A stretch of 64,000 bases of DNA, taken from the NCBI GenBank assembly GCA_013400115.1, contig VXBP01004075.1, positions 220,405 to 284,404 of the forward strand. Reading direction: 5' to 3'. The position numbers were made by a program, and so were the translations under genes. Positions 10,655-22,110 of this stretch are shown here, piece by piece (position 1 is the first letter of the stretch; each line of letters begins with the position of its first letter). The DNA comes from Rhinopomastus cyanomelas. Taxonomy: Eukaryota; Chordata; Aves; Bucerotiformes; Rhinopomastidae. The notes under the pieces were generated by a model. That model searched no databases. It had not been told where the DNA came from and saw only the letters and a list, made by a program, of their open reading frames with translations.

Positions 10655-12215
10655 ATTTAGACCTCCCAAACATCTTTCCTATGCTATCCCTTAATGCATA
10701 AACATCTGTTTGTCCAAATAGTTTGTTCTCACTTTCCTTTCAGTCTGTTTTTGATGAGCAATTTCTAACTTAGTCTCTTTTCCACAAAAGAAATTTCCTA
10801 GGCAGTTCTTTTCTCATCAGCCCCAGTACCTCTCATCACTGTGCATTAGGAATGTATTTATCAGCTCCAGAGCTTAATCCAAGGTTTACTTCACCCATCA
10901 TCCATTTTTCCTGTTTGTCACCCAACATCTTCCCACCTGGTGACATCCTCAGCCTTTCTCCACAAAAACACACAGCTGCCAGCGTCTCATTCCTTGGCCA
11001 TGAGCCTACTGAGCTGATTTAGTTCCTCTCCTTCTGCCTGACTCCCTTAAATCTGTCTCCACTAAGACATCTCTACAGTGTAAGGTCATCAAATCATAGA
11101 AACACAGGACTGTTTCAGCTGATCAAGACCATCAAGATCATCGAATCCAACCTTTGCCTAGCCCTATCATCACCACTAAACTACGTCCTTCAATAACAGG
11201 ACACGTCCTTCTGTGAGAAGAGTGACTAATCCTGAAGCACTGTCTTGATTGACTTTTGTACCTTGAGTTGGATTTCAACAGCCTTAACACTCCTCCAGCA
11301 CTCTCAACAAACTTCCCTTCATTTTTTCATTGAATTATTCATTCTGTAAAATTGTTCCACGTGTTTAACATTTCTTCTATTCTCTCCCTCCAATAATATT
11401 CAGTGGGTTTGTGTATTTTTTCAATTTTTGCTGCCTTTTACTATTTCTAGCATCAGAACAGCATCTGCAAAAAGAGGGTGCGTTTCCCTTTTTGCTTTTA
11501 ACAACCTCATACAGGGGCAATACCTGGGCTTTTGTTTTTCCTCTGATGGGGTATTTATTCCTCCGAGACACTGGTCAGCCAGGAGAATATTTATGTGGTA
11601 ATAAAAAACTTCAGCAGAGGGTTGTTTGGATCTAATAGGCTCAGGTATTTCAACACATCTTTGCTTGTCATATGTCACCCTGAATTACATCGTGTCCTGC
11701 GTGTGACAGCAGCCCATAACATGACCCGTGTAATACAGTTGGAAATATAATGTAGTGGGAGGGGGGCTTAAAGGGTAAAACCCGCTCTTTCATGCCAGAT
11801 AAAAGCTGTGGATTCAGAAAGAAACCAACTTCAAATTAGCAGGGAGCTGGGAAAGATTAAATGATAGCTCAGCAACGAGCCCGCAAAGACATCTGCACTA
11901 GTAGATTAAACGACACCCGTAGCACGTTGCATTAATACTAATAACTTCCATTAATATTTTTTCCAGCTTCCAGTGCAGACCATTTATTGTCTGAGTCATC
12001 AGATCACAACTCAGTGTTCGTTTGTCAAGCCACACTTGGAAAATTGTGAATGGATTGTAATTAAATGCAAATGCAGAAAGGTAAATAAACAGACGCGGAG
12101 GATAAATGTCTGTCTGGGACAGAGTCACGGGGAGACACCGGTTCTCTTGATTTTCATCACTGAGCTTTAGCCTTCTGGGAACATTTCACCAATCCTATTA
12201 ATAACCCTACTAGTG
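10655..12215. other. Unique DNA with a possible conserved noncoding block
   Basis: No gene is recognised. From about 11690 to 12180 the sequence keeps several CpGs, TAAT cores and a POU octamer ATGCAAAT (12065-12072), which is compatible with a noncoding regulatory element. An old CR1 tail is annotated separately at 11090. Confidence 0.45.
11090..11215 (-). mobile_element. Old, diverged CR1 tail
   Basis: ATCATAGAAACACAGGACTG followed by a degenerate CATCGAATCCAACC and CACCACTAAACTACGTCC corresponds to the classical avian CR1 3' UTR on the minus strand. Divergence is high, so the boundaries are approximate. Confidence 0.6.
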
Positions 12216-12918
12216 TCAGAAGAGGGGGTGGTTAGCAGATCAAGAGAGGTTCTCCTCCCCCTCTACTCTCCCCTGGTGAGACCGCATCATAGAAGCATAG
12301 AATCATTAGGGATTGGAAGGGACCTCGAAAGATCATCCAGTCCAATCCCCCTCCCAGGGCAGGATCACCTAGACCAAGTCACAGAGGAACACATCCAGGT
12401 GGGTCTTATTGTGTCCAGTTCTGGGCCCTTCAGTTCAAGGAGGACACAGAACTCCTGGAGAGAATCCAGTGCAGAGCCATAGACATGATGAAGGAAGTGG
12501 AACATCTCCCTGATGAGGACAGGCTGAGGGAGCTGGGTCTCTTCATCTTGAAGAAAAGGAGCCTGAAGAGTGATGAGGAGCTATGAATCTTGATAAATAT
12601 GTGAAGGGTGGGTGCCAGGAGGATAGAGCCAGGCGCTGCTCTGGGGCACCCAATGATAGGACAAGGGGCAGTGGGCGTCAGCTGGAACAGAGGAGGTTCC
12701 ACATCAATCTGAGAAGGAACTTCTTCATGGTAAGGGCGTCAGAGCACTGGAAGGGGCTGCCCAGGGGGCTTGTGCAGTCTCCCTCTCTGGAAACATTTAA
12801 AACCCAACCGTATATGTTCCTGTGTCACTTGATTGGGGTGATCCTGCTGTGTCAGGGGGATTGGACTGGGTGATCTTTCAATGCCCCTTCCAATCTCTGA
12901 CGTTATGTGATTGTGTGA
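12216..12918 (+). mobile_element. CR1 3' portion (group A), interrupted by a nested copy
   Basis: The plus-strand ORF2 region begins at TCAGAAGAGGGGGTGGTTAG and resumes after the nested insertion with ATTGTGTCCAGTTCTGGGCC. It carries the GAPNDRTRGSG subfamily variant, and a frame reads from 12583 toward the C-terminus. The tail ends TATGTGATTGTGTGAAT. It is broken by the insertion and by frameshifts near 12560. Confidence 0.87.
12286..12408 (-). mobile_element. Nested CR1 tail inserted into an older CR1
   Basis: A 123-bp minus-strand group A tail sits inside the plus-strand element 12216-12918. The flanks GAGACCGCA and ATTGTGTCC match positions in uninterrupted copies (for example 37210) that lie only about eight bases apart, so the insertion removed a few target bases. 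It dates this group A copy as younger than its host. Confidence 0.85.
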
Positions 12919-13868
12919 ATATCTCTTGGTTTTGAAAAAGTCTTCCTTCCTTACCATAAATCATGGCTGTATCAAGGAGGAAAAGAGAGCCTATGACAGA
13001 ATTCCACTTGAGATAAAGCAATGAAAAAGTCCTCCTGTTCTTACAGAGGATCTGATTCTCTGGGGCTGGGTTGAAAAAAAGAGAAAATAAGAAGGAAAAA
13101 AAAAAAAAAAACCCACCCCAAACTGTTTTCTTCTGGCAGAAATGGTGACATTTCACCCTTGAGCAATTTGGTGAACAGTGATAGCTGTGGACACTTCTCA
13201 GCCTGGGTTAGCGCAGCAAAAGGCTGCACCATGCGAACTGGCAGATGCAAGGAGAGAGAGAGAGGGAGAAGGCGAAAGCACCGCGCTGGTGAACACCCAG
13301 CACCGGGCTGTCCAGCTCAGTTAGGCTGCTCCGCAGTCCCCCCGTGCTTGCACGGGGCTGGTGCAAGTGCAGAGAGGAGAGAACTGTGCGGGGTTTTGCC
13401 AGCTGAGGATGCTGCACATGATAAAGCAGGTTGCTGTGAGCCACTGGTGAAAAGGCTGCACGTGGGGAATAAGTTGAACTACCCTGTCCTTAGTCACAAT
13501 CCTTCTTTCCTCTTGAAAGACAAGTAGGAATCGCCACAGAGATCTGGCCAGCGAGGTCTATCTGATTTTTGGAGCTGCAAGTGGAACTCAGGGCCAGCTT
13601 AGGGATTCACAGGAGAGGGAAGTACAAACCACATCAGAAAGGATCATGGTGAAAAATCCTAGACAAGCATCATTTTATTCTCTGCTGGAATAAAAGATCC
13701 ATTTTAAAACTAGAAAAAAATTAGAGGACACCTTGTCGCTGGAAAAATCCACTGCGTCTAGATCAAGGATCTTAAAGGGGACAACCCGTTAGGACCAGAC
13801 TTTATATCCCCTTGAATGCAATGAGGAATTAATAGGTTAATAGTATTAACAATTAGTTATTACATAGT
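12919..13868. other. Unique DNA with a poly-A tract and a GC-richer block
   Basis: An A16 run lies at 13096-13111. At 13200-13440 the sequence is GC-richer with intact CpGs. It holds a 122-codon plus-strand frame (13159-13527) of low-complexity Arg/Ala/Cys-rich composition that I do not recognise and do not call a gene. Confidence 0.45.
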
Positions 13869-14345
13869 CACAGAACAGAATCACAGAACATTAGGGATTG
13901 GAAGGGACCTTGAAAGATCATCTAGTCTAAACCCCCTAGCACAGCAGGATCACCTAGACCAAGTCACGTACCCAGGCAGGTTTTAAATGTCTCCAGAGAC
14001 TCCACAACCCTCCTGGGCAGCCTGTTCCAGTGCTCTGTCACCCTCACCTTCTCATATTTATATGGAACCTCCTCTGTTCCAACTTACACCAACTGCCCCT
14101 TGACCTATCACTAGATGACATCGAGTTCCATCCTCCTGTTACACCCACCCTTCCCATATTTATAGACATTACTGAGGTCACACCTCAGTCTCCTCTTCTC
14201 CAAGCTCAAGACACCCAGCTCCCTCAGCCTTTCCTCATAAGGGAGGTGCTCCACTTCCTTCATCATCCTCGTTACTCTACGTTGAACTCCCTCCAGCAGC
14301 TCCATGTCCTTCTTGAACTGAGGGGCCCAGAACTGAACACAATGC
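13869..14345 (-). mobile_element. CR1 3' portion (group A)
   Basis: The tail at 13869 leads into the ORF2 terminus. A minus-strand frame (14111-14347) reads FWAPQFKKDMELLEGVQRRVTRMMKEVEHLPYEERLRELGVLSLEKRRL, the usual CR1 region after the reverse transcriptase core. Small deletions near 14010 and 14050 break the frame. Confidence 0.87.
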
Positions 14346-14640
14346 ATTTTAATTTGCTATATAATGCCATTTACTCTTTTCAAAGCTAAACATGCTGTTT
14401 GAATTGCCATAACATTAAAATTAACACTGCCATTTATATCATTATCAATTATCTCTATCATTAGAGTCCTTATTCTTGTTATTATCATCACTAATATTTA
14501 TTTTCACAGTTTTCTGGCTTTGAAACAAGAAAGATTCAAAAAATCCAAGGGTTTTTCTTTGCAGAACAGGGTTGTGGCTGTTTTTGAGGAGTCCATACCT
14601 TAAACCAGTTTAAGGCCACTGTATCTGAAAAATGGTAACC
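14346..14640. other. AT-rich low-complexity DNA
   Basis: Imperfect TTATCA/ATTATC-like sequence from about 14400 to 14520. No gene seen. Confidence 0.5.
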
Positions 14641-14850
14641 ACTGGGAAAAGCTTCTTCCTGGAAAGGGCCACCAGGCCTGAGAAGAGGCTGCCCATGGAG
14701 GGGGTTGAATCATTATCCCTGGAAGTGTTTGAAAGTCGTGGAGATCTGGAGCTTAGGGACAGGGTTTAGTGGTGGCCTTGGGACAGTTGGGTTAATGGTT
14801 GGATCTGATGATCTTAAAGGCTTTTCCCATAGTGAACAATTCTAAGATTT
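14641..14850 (+). mobile_element. CR1 3' fragment (group E)
   Basis: The segment from GAAAAGCTTCTTCCTGGAAA through GAGGGGGTTGAATCATTATC to GGTTTAGTGGTGGCCTTGGG and a diverged octamer end matches the classical avian CR1 terminus. Strongly decayed. Confidence 0.75.
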
Positions 14851-14989
14851 CCAATGGCTTGTCAGGGGAGGGAATATTGCTTTCAGCAAAGAGATGCAGT
14901 GAGAGTCACCCCAGAACTTAAGGAACAAGGTTCAGGAATACAGAAACATCAAAGATGATCAATAATTAGGGCAATCTTGCCATAGATAG

Positions 14990-15367
14990 GTCTCTTTAGC
15001 TTGGAGAAGAGGACACTGAGGGGTCACCTCATTAATGTCTATAAATATGTGAAGGGTGGGTGTCAGGAGGATGGAGCCAGGCTCTGCTCAGTGTCATCTA
15101 GTGATAGGACAAGGGGCAGTGGGTGTAAGCTGGAACAGAAGAGGTTCCACATAAATAAGAGAAGGAACTTCTTCACAGTGGAGGTGAGGGAGCACTGGAA
15201 GGGGCTGCCCAGGTGGGTTGTGGAGTCTCCTTCTCTGAAGATGTTTAAAATCTGCCTGGATCTGCTCCTGTGTGACTTGGTCTAGATGACCCTGCTGTGG
15301 CAAGGGAATTGGAGCAGATGATGTTCCGAGGTCCCTTCCAATCCGTAATGTTCTGTGATTCTGTGAT
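14990..15367 (+). mobile_element. CR1 3' portion (group A) with a 94-codon ORF2 terminus
   Basis: A continuous frame at 15001-15285 reads EKRTLRGHLINVYKYVKGGCQEDGARLCSVSSSDRTRGSG ... LLLCDLV and stops at the expected ORF2 stop. The A-type tail ends in ATTCTGTGAT. One of the less damaged termini in the window, though heavily 5'-truncated. Confidence 0.88.
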
Positions 15368-17002
15368 AGAGAACCCAGTAAGATGCTACAGAAGTACCGG
15401 TGTGTGGCACTCATAGCTGTCTAGTGCTATCCAAGACACCCCAGGGGACCTGAGAAGGACACATAAGCCTGGTACTTATGTCCCAGGATCTACAGGAAAC
15501 CAATGCCCACATCTTCTGGCAGCTGCAAGTAGATGGAAAACCCAGAGTATCTCCAACAACATTAAGGACTTAAGTTTAGGAAAATGAGTTCTCTGTTTCT
15601 CTCCCTTGTTTATAGAAGGAACTGGAAGGAACTGTTTCTGATAGAGACACTTATGGATCCATTCAGCCACTCATCCATGGGCATCTTGTGACATCTGGGA
15701 CCTCATAGGTTTCCCCCCTGGCTTCCAGCTGCCACTCCAGAAGGCTGCTGGTTTCCATCAGCCCTGTGTCATAACTGTCAGTGTTGTGCAGATGTCTTGG
15801 ATACCCAGAAGTACCTCAAATGGCATGAGAAGCCTGTGTTCGGGCAACTGAATTCTGCTACTATAATAGGATTCAGCTTCAGATTTATACAAAGCTCCAG
15901 ATTTCGTTATTAAAGTCAGGCTTCTAGTGACGTTTGAGACGCTTCAGCATTCCAGAGACATCTGCACAACACTGGCAGATGTGTCAGAAGCCCTACAGGA
16001 GACCCATGAGGTCTGGAGGAGAAACTCTAGGCCAAATGGAAAAACCTTGTGGTGCCAGAAGTATGTAGGAACTGAATCTTCTTCCAAGTCAGCACAGCCA
16101 ACAGTCTGGTTGACTGTGCAGATGATCAGATGGCTGTGTCTACTCCAAGATGACACCGCTACCCACCCAAGCTCTGTTGGCTGTGTTGATAAGATCTCCG
16201 TTGACTTATTGGGATCTTCAGCACACAGCTTATGTAAAGGCATCACCTTCACAGATACCATTGTGAAATTGAATCCTAACTCAGCTTAGAGGAAGTAGTG
16301 AGCATTTCTTTTGTATTAAGGAACAGGTTTCTTTTCTGAAGAAGGTTTCCCCCTGAAGTTCCCACTATTTCCACTGGTCTCTCAAGCCCTCACACATAAA
16401 TAAAGGATGACGTTTGCCTCCTTCAACTGTGGAGCAGGCTTCTCCCCAAGACCTCCCTTACAGATTCAGATAGCAGTGGTTCAAATGAATCCTTAAATCC
16501 TTTGCCAGCAACTTAAATCTGCAAGTGTGGAGCTCAGTAGAGGTCTTTTTTTTTCTGGTAGAGTCTGCACATCACACTTCACACCTGAATCAAAATGAGG
16601 TAGTTCTTCAGTACCTACAGAGGACTGAAGGTGTTGCTTTGAGAGAAGAGGTGTGAAGAGTAATGTAAACAGTCTCTGTAGCCTGGTAAATCCCAGTTCC
16701 CCCCAGGAGTTAATGAAATGTCATGTTCTGCTGAACAGTTTTGCTTTTCAAAGCTCTCTGCCTCAGCTTTTAGTAATCAGGATGACTTTATCTGTACTTC
16801 TGCAAAGAGTAAACTTGGAGCAGGTTTGAGATTAATTGGACTTCCTAATCGAATCTTTAACTTTGCTGAAGATATCTTCATAGATCTGGAGAATGTTGGC
16901 AATGACCTCAAAGACATTCCTGCCTGGCTTCGCATTCTTGCTCTGTCCTTTCTGCCTTGTCACAGCAGTGCCTGGTAAACATCAGGAGGCAGCACGGCCT
17001 GT
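15368..17002. other. Mostly unrecognised DNA, possible old LTR-like repeat
   Basis: GTCAGTGTTGTGCAGATGTC at about 15778 reappears in inverted form near 15955-15990. AGGAGACCCATGAGGTCT near 16005 has an inverted relative near 34250. This suggests remnants of one unnamed interspersed repeat, perhaps LTR-derived. A 120-codon frame (15927-16289) shows no known motif, and the opposite strand is equally open, so I do not call it coding. Confidence 0.35.
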
Positions 17003-17600
17003 AGCAGAAGAGTATAGAAGGGTGTGCAAGAGTACAGAGGGGTAGAGAGGGGCATGGAAGGGTACAGAAGGGTATAGAAGGGCACAGAAGGGTATGGATG
17101 GATATAGGAGGGTATAGAAGGGCATAGAAGGGTATAGAAAGGTATAGAAGGGTGTGGATGGATATAGGAGGACACAGAAGGGTGTAGAAAGATACTGAAG
17201 GGTATAGAAAAGTATAGAAGAGTATAGAAGGATATAGAAGGGTACAGAAGGGTATGGATGGATATAGGAGGGTACAGAAGGGCATAGAAGGGTATAGAAG
17301 GGTATGGATGGATATAGGAGGGCACAGAAGGGTGTAGAAAGATACTGAAGGGTATAGAAAAGTATAGAAGAGTATAGAAGGATATAGAAAGGTACAGAAG
17401 GCATATAATGACATAGAAGGATATAGAAGGGTACAGAAGGGCATAGAAGGGCATAGAAGGGTATAGAAGGGTACAGAAGGGCATAGAAGGGTACAGAAGG
17501 GCATAGAAGGGTACAGAAGAGTACAGAAGGGTACAGAAGGGTACAGAAGGGCATAGAAGGATGTAGAAGGGTACAGAAGGGCATAAAAGTGTAGAAGGTC
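17003..17600 (-). repeat. 10-bp minisatellite with higher-order structure
   Basis: About 600 bases of decamers related to GGTATAGAAG, with variants such as GGGCATAGAA, GGTACAGAAG and GGATATAGGA. A higher-order unit is visible: GATATAGGAG + GACACAGAAG at 17161 recurs as GATATAGGAG + GGCACAGAAG at 17311, exactly 150 bases on, with the following 70 bases nearly identical. GGTATGGATG at 17091 and 17251 gives 160, one extra decamer. The decamer lacks stop codons on the minus strand in every frame, which makes three overlapping artefactual frames of 174-295 codons (repeating PSMPFCTLLY-like units). Confidence 0.93.
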
Positions 17601-18308
17601 TGGGCGTAACTGGCCATGAAGATTGATGGGGTTCGTGTGCAGGCCACGTTCACGGGAAACGCGGTGTCAAGCAACCGATCTTTGGTAACACACAAGACTA
17701 ACAACTCCTCCAGGACCTCACTCTGCACACATGTAGCCAAAGAAATTTCAATATTGAATACAGAAGTCACTTTGAAATTCCATCTGCCCTGCCTTTTTCT
17801 TCCTTCACAGCATTTCAGGGGTGACACAACAGCCAAGTAATGCAATAATAACAAAAATAACTCTAACAAGCCACGCTTGATTCCACTGCAGCACAGCCTA
17901 TGAGGGCAATCTTTTCTTCCTTTTATTAGTGCTTTTATTGCACAAATTTAACAGAATTATGCCCTAATTATAGTGGATTTTTTTTTTTTTTCATTTGCCA
18001 CTGGGAGGAAATACAGCAGATGAAGCTGTTTGAGAGTGCATGGTTCATACAGCTGTATTAAATGCTTCCAACTGCTGTCTTTATGGTTGTTAACAAGTCA
18101 GGACCAGACATGCGTGCATTTTCTGAGTGCCTTTGAGGATGGCATGGATTATACTTGTATTTTTGTTAGAGCTGCTCGGCTCATTCTCCGAGAAATAATG
18201 TCTCACCATGCTTTCACAACTGTCATCTAGAACTCGGTAAATGGATCCCTAAATGTGGACAAATCCCATCGCACATAACTTAGGGTCCAAAATTGTTCTT
18301 TCTATCTA
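17601..18308. other. Unique DNA, possible conserved noncoding element
   Basis: 17930-18240 is unique, moderately AT-rich, repeat-free sequence with TTAATTA-like cores (CCCTAATTATAGTGG) and a poly-T run. It has the look of vertebrate noncoding regulatory DNA. No gene seen. Confidence 0.4.
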
Positions 18309-18538
18309 GTCACAGTATCACAGTATCACACAGTAATGATAAGGTTGGAAAAGACCTTAAAGATCATCCAGTCCAAGCTAAATCCAAATAAACCAAGTAA
18401 ACCTAACACCTAACATCTAGATCAGGCCACTCAGCAGCTCATCCAGCCTAACCTTGAACACNCCTGGCCACCCGGGCACACTGTTAACTCATGTTAAGTT
18501 TGCTGTTCACCAGCACGCCCAAGTCTCTCCAGACCACC
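18309..18538 (-). mobile_element. CR1 3' fragment with internal deletion (group F-like tail)
   Basis: The minus-strand tail begins CACAGTATCACAGTATCACA, the inverted GATACTGTG unit. After about 140 bases it jumps to the upstream CR1 segment CACACTGTTAACTCATGTTA. A single undetermined base lies at 18462 close to the jump, so an assembly or consensus problem could contribute. Confidence 0.7.
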
Positions 18539-19811
18539 TACACTCCCTTTGGAATCAACTTGGGAAAATAAGACGTTCCTGAAGGAACTGGTTTCTCCTT
18601 AAAGAGGTGAGTAGAATAGGTCACCAGATAGACTCTCAGGAGATCCCTCTCTCTTTCCATCAATTTTAAAGAGAACCAGGGGTATTTCACAGATAGACAT
18701 TTAATGTTTAGACGTGTACATTTAGGCAAGATGAAATCTACACAAAAAGCTTAGTGCTTTTCTGATATAGACTAAGGCTGGATGAATTCAGTGGGAACAT
18801 TCACACATTCTCTAGCTGGCCTTTTTGGCAATCAAGTCTCCTGACCTTACTGGTTTCTGCATCTTCCTCCTCCCTACCTACTGACAGAGCCGTCCTGCTG
18901 TAACGAGTCCGTGCATCGCCAGAGCCGCGGCGATCAGATTACAAGCTGGCACCACGGGAGTCTAGATTTGGAATCCCTTTGGCCTCGTGATATTTTGAGT
19001 GCCAAGGGTGAAGCAGGTGTGTGGTTTTCACACAATCGTGGTCACACACACTAACCCCCACCAAAGCGAAGCGAGCGGAGCTCCGAGGAAGAACCAAAGA
19101 CATCCAAAGTAACTGGTTTGCCAAGATAGGTTTGCAAAAGCCGTAGCTTATATCATCATCATCTCCTGTCAGTGGTGTAAATCCAGAATAGCTCGAATAG
19201 TTCCATGAGCAGAACAGCTGTCAGCCCTTCAACTGCTGGCGAATCCAGCAGACAGGGTTCAGATTACCCATTCAGCTCAATAAAGTTTTAAATATCTAAA
19301 AGTTTCAGCTTGATTCCCAAACCCTGGCTCAGCAATTTCTATTGAAATTTTACTCCTGCTTTTACTCTTTCCTTGATCATCCATCCACCTTGATCAACAT
19401 CAACTTTGCAAATCATCCTCAGCAAACATTCGTAACAGCGCAAGAGCAAAACACAGGGTTGGAGGGTCCCCAATGGGAACAAAATTCCACCTAGAAACAG
19501 TCAAATGTTTTCTATTTTCTTTCTAGTTGTGGATAACAGGAATGAGAGGTGGATAAGATCAGTTGGTTGATATTAGTCCTTGAGTTCCCAGTTTTGCCTG
19601 GGAGGATTTTCCATCTAGTTCGTTGAAGAATGTCTGACTCTCGAGGGAAGCCAGGTAGGTGGCCACTGGCTCTAGGAGGGAATAAGTCCTACATAAAATT
19701 AATAATAAATAGAAGTTATCATTTCTTTTGTGTGAGTTATTTTTGTTCAAACTGGAAAATTAACAAACATGACCAATTTATATCTTCATGAGAATTTAAA
19801 TTTGCTGAAGA
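18539..19811. other. Unique intergenic DNA with a CpG-bearing block
   Basis: 18890-19110 retains a cluster of CpGs (CGCCAGAGCCGCGGCGATCA, AAGCGAAGCGAGCGGAGC) in a CpG-poor surround. No gene recognised. Confidence 0.45.
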
Positions 19812-19939
19812 TTTCTCTGAAGATGTTTAAAACCCACCTGGACGTGTTCCTGTGCAACTTGATCTAGGGGGATCCTGCTCTGGCAGGACTAGGCTGGATG
19901 ATCTTTCAAGATCCCTTCCAATCCCTAATGTTCTGTGAA
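19812..19939 (+). mobile_element. CR1 tail (group A)
   Basis: TTTAAAACCCACCTGGACGT through CCCTTCCAATCCCTAATGTT. Only the last 130 bases of the element are present. Confidence 0.85.
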
Positions 19940-21203
19940 TCCTTATGGGGTCTGAGGAGAAGCAGAGGTCCACCAGTTTCATCAGAAAAATAGAATTAAA
20001 AAGTCACTCATTGCATTTCCTCATGCAGACCGATGAGAAGAATGTTCTTTCGGTGTCGCATTTACCCTATAAAGCTCTGGCATCAATTCCCACCTCAGCT
20101 CTATAATCTCTGTGTGACTTGGTTAAAACATTTACTTTCCCTGCATTTTTGATTTTTCATATTTGTGGTGGGAAAATAATAGTTCTTTTCCTCATGAGGG
20201 GTTGTCTAGCTCATTATTGTTTGACAGATGTCTTCTGGGGATGTTTTAAGTAGAATCATGCATCTCTTGAGGCCAAAATGACCTCCCCAGGTCCCTCCTG
20301 GCCCAATTTCCTAAGCCTCTGTGACTGCTTTTTAGATGCTGCAGTAATAGGGAGCATATGATGACCTAGACAGCTACTTGAAAATGACTCAACCAACAGA
20401 GCATCTGTGGTTACCTCTGGGAGACTCTTACACAAATGATCTAACAGACACTTAAGAAGTTTGTCTAGATATCCCTTTGCTCAATTTCATCTCGTTGCCC
20501 CTAGTTATGAATCTGTGAGCCACCCTCAACCATCCCTCTCCCTCCTCACTGCACACATCCTTCAAAAGCTCACAGAACTGCCAACATCTCCTCAGAACAC
20601 AGTTGGGGACAGCAGGAAAGAGGAGCGGACAAGCACCTCTTTCTGGTCCCCAAGCCTTCAGGAGAGGAGCAGGAGATGCCCGTGTGGATTTCCTCTATTA
20701 GAGCATGAGCACCTGAGGAGAAGCCCACCTGGTGAGTGAGCTTGCTTGCTTGCTTTGTTGGTTTTATTTTAGCAAAAAATCATCAAATAGTGTTTGCCTT
20801 GCGATCTTAATTCAAGCACTTAATTAAAACCAACAGAGGATTCTAAAGTGAGGAGAAAAAATTAGAGCAACAACTTTTTAATTCTGCTGTAGGCATTCTC
20901 TCTCTCGTACTCATTCCTTCTCTAAAAATCCAACAGCTCCTCCTCTAAATGCTCTTAGAGAAAGGTGATGGCAATTAACAAGTACTGGAGGTTGTTGGAA
21001 CAAATCCACAACCTAAATAACACGATCACCCATTACAAAGGATCACCCTGTGCAAGGGCTCACCCCTCACAAGACATGACCTTTTACAAGGGTTTACCCC
21101 TCGGTCATTCCTTAGCAGCCCTTTCCCAAGTTACAGGAAAGGAGAAGAAGAAAGAGAGAGAAGGAAGCTTCAATGGTGGTTCCTTCCAGGGACTTCTACC
21201 AGG
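19940..21203. other. Unique or ancient-repeat DNA
   Basis: 20461-20560 (TTTCATCTCGTTGCCCCTAG onward) vaguely resembles a decayed CR1 ORF2 segment on the minus strand but is too diverged to call. No gene recognised. Confidence 0.4.
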
Positions 21204-21579
21204 TGGAGTGGAAAATCTCTCTTATGAGGAAAGGCTGAGGGAGCCGGGTCTCTTTGGCTTGGAAAAAAGGAGAGAGACTGGAAAGGGTGGGTGTTGGGAG
21301 GATGACGTCAGGCTCTGCTCAGGGGCATCCAATGATAGGACAAGGGGCAGATGGAACAGAGGAGGTTCCATATAAATATGAGAAGGAACTTCCTCACTGA
21401 AAGGGTGACAGAGCACTGGAAGGGGCTGCCCAGGGGGGTTGTGGAGTCTTCTTCTCTGGAGACATTTAAAACTCACCTGGATGTGCTCCTGTGCAACTTG
21501 ATCTAGGTGACCCTGCTGTGGCAGGGGGACTGGACTGGATGATCTTTCGAGTCCCCTTCCAATCCCTAATGATCTGTGA
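21204..21579 (+). mobile_element. CR1 3' portion (group A)
   Basis: The ORF2 relic SYEERLREPGLFGLEKRR..GKGGCWEDDVRLCSGASNDRTRG is followed by the terminus and tail. Short deletions after GAAAAAAGGAGA and in GGGGCAGATGGAACAG break the frame. Confidence 0.86.
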
Positions 21580-21729
21580 AAGACTTTCTAGTCAAGCAGG
21601 AGTGATATCCTTCCAGCAAGTTGTTTCCTGCCTCCAGACAGTGGGAGAAATGAAAATACTCCTGTCATGTGGATCAACACAGCTCCTGCCTGTCAACACC
21701 AAAGAGCTGAACCTACCTCACCCACTCTA

Positions 21730-21803
21730 ATTCTGCAGTACTAGTAGCTGCTGTGAGAGGTGTCTCTGCCCACAGCAGTGGGGTTGGAACTGGATGATGT
21801 CTA
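21730..21803 (+). mobile_element. CR1 tail fragment (group C-like)
   Basis: Carries GTGGGGTTGGAACTGGATGA followed by TGTCTAAGG, as in the group C 3' UTR at 190-235. Short and without its octamer end because group E sequence follows. Confidence 0.6.
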
Positions 21804-21809
21804 AGGGCT

Positions 21810-22110
21810 TGGTTCTGTTCTCCAGGTGGCCAGTGACAGGCTGAGGGGAAATGCCCTTAAGTTGTGCCAGAGGAGGTTCAGGTTGGCTGTCAGAAGGAAT
21901 ATCTTTGCTGAAAGGGCTGTCAGGCACTGGAACAGCTGCCCAGGGAGGGGGTTGAATCCCCATCCCTGGAGGTATCGAAGAGAAGGGTGGATGTTGAGTT
22001 GAGGGACAGGGTTTAGTGGTGCTGATCCCACTAGGAAAAGATTGGACTCAATGATCCTGAAGTTCTCTTCCAGCCAAAACCTTTCTATGATTGTATGATT
22101 CTGTGACATT
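21810..22110 (+). mobile_element. CR1 3' fragment (group E)
   Basis: Runs from GTTCTCCAGGTGGCCAGTGA, through AAGTTGTGCCAGAGGAGGTT and the GGGGGTTGAATCCCCATCCC block, to GGACTCAATGATCCTGAAGT and octamers ending TATGATTCTGTGAC. The ORF2 frame is broken. Confidence 0.8.

Noticed and set aside
13159..13527. 122-codon plus frame in GC-richer DNA
   Set aside because: Low-complexity Arg/Cys/Ala composition typical of translated GC-rich noncoding DNA. No exon signals that I can support.
15927..16289. 120-codon plus frame with an equally long opposite frame
   Set aside because: Both strands are open and neither has a known motif. The sequence shares words with other loci, so an old dispersed repeat is likelier.
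16908..17869. Three long overlapping minus-strand frames (174, 198 and 295 codons)
   Set aside because: They are translations of the decamer minisatellite, which lacks stops in all three minus frames. The leading part of the longest has a hydrophobic start but no domain or splice context.
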